In this document: piece after piece, positions 6,084 through 10,705 of the stretch
Layout of the letters: each line of letters starts with the position of its first letter
How positions within the stretch are numbered: the stretch's first letter is position 1
Assembly (NCBI GenBank): GCA_904394195.1
Contig: CAJFNH010000029.1
Location: 1-10,705 of the forward strand
Length of the DNA: 10,705 bases
Direction: 5' to 3'
From: Candidatus Gallimonas caecicola
GTDB taxonomy: Bacteria; Bacillota; Clostridia; Christensenellales; Borkfalkiaceae
Translations under genes and position numbers: made by a program
The notes under the pieces: generated by a model
What the model saw: the letters and a program-made list of their open reading frames with translations, nothing else
Database searches by the model: none
What the model was told of the DNA's origin: nothing

Positions 6084-7157
6084 ATGAAGTTTGGGATCTT
6101 GACGAGCGGAGGGGACTGCGCGGGACTGAACGCGGTCATCCGTTCCATCGGGCTGTATCTTTGCCGCAATGTGAAGAATGCGGAGATCGTGGGCATTCCC
6201 GACGGCTACGGCGGGCTCATCCGCGGCGAGAGTTTTCCGCTGCGGCGGGAAGATTTTGAGGGCATTCTGGCGCAGGGCGGCACCATCCTGCGCACGTCGC
6301 GTCAGCCCTTCAAAAAGATGACCGTGTCCGAGGAGGGCGGCAGCCGCCTTTCCAGAATGCTTGCAAACTATAAAAAGATGGGGCTGGACTGCCTGTTTAC
6401 GCTGGGCGGCGCGGGCACGCACAAGACGGCAGCCATGCTCTCGATGGAGGGCTGCAACATTATCGGCGTGCCCAAGACCATCGACAACGATATCTACGGC
6501 ACGGACGTCACATTCGGCTTCCGTACGGCGGTGGAGGTGGTGACGGAGGCGTTCGACCGCATCTCCACCACGGCGGCGAGCCATTCGCGCATCATGCTTG
6601 TCGAGGTGATGGGCAACAAGGCGGGCTGGCTTACCCTGCACTCCGGCATCGCCGCGGGCGCGCAGATGATCCTCATCCCGGAGATCCCCTTCGATGTGGA
6701 CGCGGTTTGCGATTTTCTTGCGGCGCGGCTTGCGGCGGGGGAACATACGACGATGGTCGCCGTTGCCGAGGGGGCGCTGCTCGCCTCGGAGGCGAAGTTC
6801 AAAAAGGAACAGCGCGCATTCGTGCGTACGGCGCTGGGCGAGAGCACGGTGACGCGCCACCTTGCCGAGGTCATCGGCGAGCACACGGGTGCGGAGACCC
6901 GCTATTCGGTGCTCGGCTATCTGCAGCGCGGCGGAACGCCCTGCGCGTATGACAGGCTGCTCTGCTCCCGCCTGGGCGGCTATGCCGCAAGGCTCGCGCA
7001 CGAGGGGAAGTTCGGCGTCACCGTTGCCCTTTCCGGCACGGCGATCACCTTCAATGCCCTTACGGATATCGCGGGCAAATATAAGTTCGTCGATCCTGCA
7101 GGCGAAGAGGTGCGTTTTGCGCGCAGCATCGGCATTTCTTTCGGCGACAGGGCGTAA
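6084..7157 (+). CDS. pfkA: 6-phosphofructokinase (phosphoryl donor uncertain)
   Basis: A 357-residue phosphofructokinase, which phosphorylates fructose 6-phosphate to fructose 1,6-bisphosphate in glycolysis. The N-terminal phosphate loop is ILTSGGDCAGLNA (residues 5-17; the usual Pro is Ala). The catalytic PKTIDND follows (130-136; Asp134 and Asp136 match E. coli Asp127 and Asp129), then the sugar-binding VEVMGNKAGW block and the later ERGG-like YLQRGGTP. The donor loop reads GGAGTHKT: Gly111 at the E. coli Gly104 position favours ATP over pyrophosphate, but Ala110 replaces the Mg-binding Asp103. Lys131 (Gly in E. coli) is shared with PPi-dependent and group III enzymes. Donor choice is therefore open. 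The gene heads an operon with ppx-like and ppk genes. Confidence 0.92.
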   Translation: MKFGILTSGGDCAGLNAVIRSIGLYLCRNVKNAEIVGIPDGYGGLIRGESFPLRREDFEGILAQGGTILRTSRQPFKKMTVSEEGGSRLSRMLANYKKMGLDCLFTLGGAGTHKTAAMLSMEGCNIIGVPKTIDNDIYGTDVTFGFRTAVEVVTEAFDRISTTAASHSRIMLVEVMGNKAGWLTLHSGIAAGAQMILIPEIPFDVDAVCDFLAARLAAGEHTTMVAVAEGALLASEAKFKKEQRAFVRTALGESTVTRHLAEVIGEHTGAETRYSVLGYLQRGGTPCAYDRLLCSRLGGYAARLAHEGKFGVTVALSGTAITFNALTDIAGKYKFVDPAGEEVRFARSIGISFGDRA

Positions 7158-7192
7158 AATACAGACAGTGTATTTTGAAAAAGGAGAAAAAT

Positions 7193-8482
7193 ATGAAGTA
7201 TTCGGTCATCGATATCAGCTCGAGCAGTCTTTCCATGATCGTTGCATCGAGCGATGGGGAAAGGACGGAAGTCGTGTTCAAAGAGCGCGCCTCGCTCTCC
7301 CTTGTGCACTATCTGGAAGAGGGCGGCCTCTCCGCGCGCGGCACGGAGAAACTCATCGAAATGCTCGCGCGCTTCAAAGATACGGGCTCCGAACTGGGCG
7401 TGGAGCGCTGTTATCTGATCGCCACGGCGGCATTGCGTCACGTCAGAAATTTTGACGAGGTGGCTGCGCGCGTGCTGGAGGCGACGGGCCTCACCGTCAA
7501 CCTCATCGACGGCGCAACGGAAGCGTACTGCGACTATGTTGCCAATGCCTATTATAAGACGTACGAGCGGCCCGTGCTCGTCGATCTGGGCGGCAAGAGC
7601 ATCGAGATCTGCGATCTTTCCAAGACGAGCAAGGAGGAGATGATGTGCTTCCCCTTCGGCTTACTCGATCTGTACCGCAAATTTGTCTCCAATATCTATC
7701 CGGACGAGAAGGAGGCAAAGGAGATCAAGCGTTACGTCAAGGAGAAATTCGACCGTGCGGATCTGCCTCGCGCGGGGGTGTTCTCCACCGTCGTTCTGGT
7801 GGGCGCCACCAGTTCCGCGATCTATGATATCTATGCGGAATATTCCGATGAGAGCGAGCCGGACGGCGTCAGGACCATCCGCCGCAAAAAATTCAAAAAG
7901 CTCGTTAAACACCTGCTGACGGGGGAGGATCGTTCCCGCCTCGTCCTCAACAACGCGCCCGAAAAGCTCTATCTCGTGGGCTCGGCGGCGATCGTGCTCA
8001 AGCACCTGTTCAAGCGCTTCGGTGCCGACAATATCGTGGTCAGCGAACGCGGCGTCAAAGAAGGGTATCTGCAGCTTGTGCTCGAGGGCAGGGAGAGCGG
8101 CGCCTACTATGACTTCGTGCGCGGCGGTACGGACGGCGAGGCGCGCACGCTGCCTGAAACACAGGATAAGAAGTTTGAAAAGAAGCAGGCAAAGAAGGGA
8201 GCGGAAAAGGCGCCCGCAAAGCGCGGCCGCCCGAAGAAGGCACCCGTATCCGGGGAAGCGCCCGTTCCCGCGGCGGAAGAGACGCCCAAGCCCGCGCCCG
8301 CAAAGCGCAGCCGCCCGAAGAAGGCACCCGTGTCCGGGGAAGCGCCCGTGTCCGCGGCGGAAGAGATGCCCAAGCCCGCGCCCGCAAAGCGCGGCCGCCC
8401 GAAGAAGGCACCCGTGTCCGAGACGGCGCCTGCCCCTGCAACGGAGCCTGCGTCCGGGGAATCGGACGGGGAAGAAAAATAA
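7193..8482 (+). CDS. Ppx/GppA phosphatase-like protein with AT-hook-like repeat tail
   Basis: A 429-residue protein. Residues 1-300 form an ASKHA-fold Ppx/GppA domain, the family that degrades polyphosphate or pppGpp. Landmarks are VIDISSSSLS (residue 5 on; usually DxGSNS), TAALRHVRNF, the GATEA loop with Glu110 (E. coli PPX Glu121), DLGGKSIE (131-138; usually DIGGGSTE) and ERGVKEGYL near 285. The acidic residues are kept, but the glycine-rich phosphate loops are altered, so activity may be weak or different. There is no C-terminal HD-type domain. Residues 301-429 are a Lys/Pro/Ala-rich disordered tail with a 28-residue tandem repeat carrying KRGRPKK, KRSRPKK and KRGRPKK. ATG 7193 follows AAGGAG; an in-frame TTG at 7175 is less likely. 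It lies 35 bp after pfk and 15 bp before ppk, with which such genes commonly pair. Confidence 0.85.
   Translation: MKYSVIDISSSSLSMIVASSDGERTEVVFKERASLSLVHYLEEGGLSARGTEKLIEMLARFKDTGSELGVERCYLIATAALRHVRNFDEVAARVLEATGLTVNLIDGATEAYCDYVANAYYKTYERPVLVDLGGKSIEICDLSKTSKEEMMCFPFGLLDLYRKFVSNIYPDEKEAKEIKRYVKEKFDRADLPRAGVFSTVVLVGATSSAIYDIYAEYSDESEPDGVRTIRRKKFKKLVKHLLTGEDRSRLVLNNAPEKLYLVGSAAIVLKHLFKRFGADNIVVSERGVKEGYLQLVLEGRESGAYYDFVRGGTDGEARTLPETQDKKFEKKQAKKGAEKAPAKRGRPKKAPVSGEAPVPAAEETPKPAPAKRSRPKKAPVSGEAPVSAAEEMPKPAPAKRGRPKKAPVSETAPAPATEPASGESDGEEK
8210..8419 (+). repeat. 84-bp in-frame tandem repeat (2.5 copies)
   Basis: Copies start at 8210, 8294 and 8378; the third matches for about 42 bp and then diverges. 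Each unit encodes 28 residues beginning APAKR(G/S)RPKKAPVS. The high DNA identity between copies suggests recent expansion, so copy number may vary between strains. The core R-G-R-P flanked by Lys/Arg in copies 1 and 3 is the AT-hook pattern; copy 2 has Ser for Gly. Confidence 0.9.
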
Positions 8483-8497
8483 CACGAGAGGAAGGGT

Positions 8498-10579
8498 ATG
8501 ATCAAGGAATTTACCGTCCCGCAGAAGGTGCGGAAAAAGTTCATCCGCGACATCTACGTCAACCGTGAGTTCAGCTGGCTGTTGTTCAACAAGCGCGTGC
8601 TCGACCAATCCGTGGATCTGACCAATCCGCTGCTCGAGCGCTGCAAGTTTTTGTCCATCTTCACCTCCAATCTGGATGAGTTCTTCATGGTGCGCGTGGG
8701 CAGTCTGGTCAACGAGAGCCTGACCGAGCCGGACGAGACGGAGAACAAAACGCAGCTCACGGCGGCAAAACAGCTTGACGGCATTGCGGAGGTCACGCGC
8801 AGGCTGTATGAGGTGCGTTCGGTCTGTTACAATTTACTGCGCAAGGAGCTCGCCAAAAACGGCGTCAAGATCTTGCGTGCAGACGATCTCACGCCCCGTC
8901 AGACGGAGGAGTGCAAGGATATCTTCATGCGGCACGTTCTGCCGCTGCTCTCTCTCATGGTGCTGGATGCAAAGCATCCCCTCATGCAGTTCGAGAACAA
9001 GCGCAGCTATGTGGTGTGTCAGCTCGAACGGGACGGGCGGCGCATGATCGGCGTCGTGTGCGTCAATCCCTCGCTCGACAGGCTCTATCGGTTGAGCGGC
9101 GAAAAGAAGGTGCGCCTCATCCCGCTCGAAGAGCTGGTGCGGCTGTTTGCGCGCTACGCCTTCACGGGCTATACGGTCAGCGATCAGATGATGCTGCGCG
9201 TCACGCGCAACGCCGACTTCGATACCGCCATCGACGATACCGACCTGGAGCGCGACTTCACCGAGATCATGAAGCAGCGCGTGGAATCGCGCGCCCGCAT
9301 GGGGGTGGTGCGCCTGGAAGTGGACAAGGGGGAGAGCAAGCTCAAGGACTTCGTGCTCAAGGTGCTGCGGCTCAATCCCAAATTCTGCTTTACGGACGAG
9401 CGCTTCTTTGACTATAAGTTTTTCTTTTCCATCGGCAACTATTTCCCCCGTGACGAGGCCGTAAAACTCAAATATCCGCCCTTCAAGGGGGCTATCTCCG
9501 CAGATGTCGCCTCCGCGCCCTCGCTCATCGACCGCATTTTTGAACGGGACGTCTTTTTGTCCTATCCCTACGACAGCATGGATCCCGTCGTCGATCTGCT
9601 GGAGGAGTGCTCCAAGGATGCGCGCGTGAGCTCCGTCATGATCACCATCTACCGCCTTGCGCACCACTCGCGCATCGCCGAGCTGCTCTGCCGCGCCGCC
9701 GAAAACGGCAAGCAGGTGACGGTGGTCATCGAGCTGTGCGCCCGCTTTGACGAAGAGAACAACCTCTACTTCGCCAACAAACTGCAGGAGGCGGGCTGCA
9801 CCATCATCTATGGCATGGAAAATTACAAGGTGCACTCCAAGATCATCTCCATCGTCCTCAAGGAGGGAGAGGAGCTGCGCTACATCACCCATCTGGGAAC
9901 GGGCAACTACAACGAATCCACCTCCCGTCAATATACCGATCTCAACATTCTGACGGCGGACAGGGCGATCGGCGAGGACGCCGTGGCGTTTTTCCGCAAT
10001 GTTGCCATCTGCAATACCGACTTTACTTACGAGCGGCTGCTTGTTGCGCCCAAGACGCTCAAGAGCGGGCTTATCCGCTGCATCGATCGTGAGATCGAAA
10101 GGGCGCAGGATGGCAAAGAGGGATATATCCTTGCCAAGATGAACTCCCTCACCGATAAGGAGATCATCGATAAGTTTGTTGCCGCAAGCTGCGCGGGCGT
10201 GAAGATCGAACTCATCGTGCGCGGCATCTGCTGTCTTTTGCCCGGCGTTGAGGGAAAGACGGAAAACATTCGCGTGATCAGCATCGTGGGAAGATTTCTG
10301 GAACATTCGCGCGTGTATTCCTTCGGCAGGGGAAAGGACCGCATCATGTACATCTCGAGCGCCGATCTGATGACGCGCAATACCGATAAGCGCGTGGAGA
10401 TCGCAACGCCCGTGCTGGACGAGACGATCGCCGAACGCATCGACTCCATCCTTCGAACCATGCTTGCCGATAACGTCAAGGCGCGCAAGCTCTGCCCGGA
10501 CGGCGAGTACCGCCGCGTGGAGACCCTGGGCGATGCGCTGGACGCGCAGGAATATTTCCTGACGCAGGCGGAAAAGTAG
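8498..10579 (+). CDS. ppk1: Polyphosphate kinase 1
   Basis: A 693-residue PPK1, the usual length for the family, which reversibly transfers the terminal phosphate of ATP to inorganic polyphosphate. The N-terminal domain carries YVNREFSWLLFNKRVL (residues 20-35) and FLSIFTSNLDEFFMVRVGSL. The two phospholipase D-like halves hold the catalytic histidines: His446 in YKVHSKI (E. coli His435, the phosphorylated residue) and His603 in FLEHSRVYSF (E. coli His592). THLGTGNYNE and SSADLMTRNTDKRVE are further family blocks. Nothing essential appears missing. The ATG follows GAGAGGAAGGG and lies 15 bp after the ppx-like stop, so the two are co-transcribed. No terminator is seen after the stop; the IS sequence begins about 30 bp on. 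Confidence 0.96.
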   Translation: MIKEFTVPQKVRKKFIRDIYVNREFSWLLFNKRVLDQSVDLTNPLLERCKFLSIFTSNLDEFFMVRVGSLVNESLTEPDETENKTQLTAAKQLDGIAEVTRRLYEVRSVCYNLLRKELAKNGVKILRADDLTPRQTEECKDIFMRHVLPLLSLMVLDAKHPLMQFENKRSYVVCQLERDGRRMIGVVCVNPSLDRLYRLSGEKKVRLIPLEELVRLFARYAFTGYTVSDQMMLRVTRNADFDTAIDDTDLERDFTEIMKQRVESRARMGVVRLEVDKGESKLKDFVLKVLRLNPKFCFTDERFFDYKFFFSIGNYFPRDEAVKLKYPPFKGAISADVASAPSLIDRIFERDVFLSYPYDSMDPVVDLLEECSKDARVSSVMITIYRLAHHSRIAELLCRAAENGKQVTVVIELCARFDEENNLYFANKLQEAGCTIIYGMENYKVHSKIISIVLKEGEELRYITHLGTGNYNESTSRQYTDLNILTADRAIGEDAVAFFRNVAICNTDFTYERLLVAPKTLKSGLIRCIDREIERAQDGKEGYILAKMNSLTDKEIIDKFVAASCAGVKIELIVRGICCLLPGVEGKTENIRVISIVGRFLEHSRVYSFGRGKDRIMYISSADLMTRNTDKRVEIATPVLDETIAERIDSILRTMLADNVKARKLCPDGEYRRVETLGDALDAQEYFLTQAEK

Positions 10580-10611
10580 GGGAACGTGAAAAAAGAGCTG
10601 TCGTATTGAAG

Positions 10612-10705
10612 TGAACCCCAAAGTTTGGACAAAAAATTAAATTAAATTGTTTGGTAATGAGTTCGGTATTGCACCGGGCTCATTCCTTTTAGTTTGAGAG
10701 AGATT
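10612..10705 (-). mobile_element. End of an IS3-family insertion sequence (cut by window edge)
   Basis: TGAACCCCAAAGTTTGGAC (10612-10630) resembles the terminal repeats of IS150/IS3-type elements, and the transposase C-terminus lies just inside it on the minus strand. The local base composition is more AT-rich than in the flanking operon. The outer boundary is uncertain and could lie up to about 20 bp further left; the other end is outside the window. Confidence 0.7.
10642..10705 (-). CDS. IS3-family transposase (OrfB), C-terminal end only
   Basis: Reading the minus strand from 10704, the last 20 codons end at TAA (10644-10642) and encode LKLKGMSPVQYRTHYQTI preceded by Ile-Ser. This is the typical end of rve-domain transposases of the IS3/IS150 group, normally just after the catalytic Glu region. 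The rest, including the DDE residues, is beyond the window, so intactness cannot be judged. It is convergent with ppk. Confidence 0.8.
   Translation of the reverse strand, partial: ISLKLKGMSPVQYRTHYQTI

Noticed and set aside
8834..10621. Long minus-strand frame of 595 codons opposite ppk
   Set aside because: It is a shadow of codon bias in ppk1: it has no recognisable domain or ribosome site, while the + strand frame is an unmistakable PPK1.
1..10705. CRISPR array, tRNA, rRNA, riboswitch or phage genes
   Set aside because: No spaced repeat array, no tRNA-like cloverleaf or rRNA sequence, no known riboswitch pattern and no phage structural genes were seen on either strand.

Overview
The window is GC-rich, densely packed and almost wholly on the + strand. 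Strong Shine-Dalgarno sites, TTGACA/TATAAT-type promoters with 17-bp spacers, a DUF3793-flavodoxin pair and the style of the proteins point to a high-GC anaerobic member of the Clostridia (Bacillota), probably gut-associated. The sequence alone does not fix the genus.

Layout. (1) Positions 1-445 hold the tail of an upstream transcript with a strong palindromic terminator, a possible 37-residue small ORF on the minus strand, and a promoter. (2) Positions 464-4819 carry a three-gene operon: two half-size ABC transporters, translationally coupled by an ATGA overlap and resembling YbtP/YbtQ or IrtA/IrtB siderophore importers, then a ZIP-family metal transporter. (3) Positions 4941-5914 carry a two-gene operon, DUF3793 protein plus short-chain flavodoxin, closed by a good terminator. 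(4) Positions 6084-10579 carry a phosphate/energy operon: a phosphofructokinase, a Ppx/GppA-like protein with an AT-hook-like repeat tail, and polyphosphate kinase 1. (5) From about 10612 the end of an IS3-family insertion sequence enters on the minus strand.

The most striking signal is regulatory. The two metal-related operons share the same control cassette: a strong promoter followed by two 16-bp palindromes, GTTCGCAATGGCGAAC then GTTCGCATATGCGAAC, in the same order, with centres exactly 33 bp apart and the first centre 17.5-18.5 bp past the -10 box. This defines a small regulon (ABC pair, ZIP transporter, DUF3793, flavodoxin) under a repressor not encoded here. The gene content suggests iron or another metal as the signal. 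Flavodoxin classically replaces ferredoxin under iron limitation, while the transporters would import metal or metal chelates.

A second regulatory signal lies before the phosphofructokinase gene: four consecutive 11-bp units starting (T/A)TGT(C/A)A, the arrangement bound by PhoB/PhoP-type response regulators. This fits an operon containing polyphosphate enzymes. The phosphofructokinase has an unusual nucleotide-site signature, and the Ppx-like protein has altered phosphate-binding loops plus a basic repeat tail, so both deserve biochemical attention.
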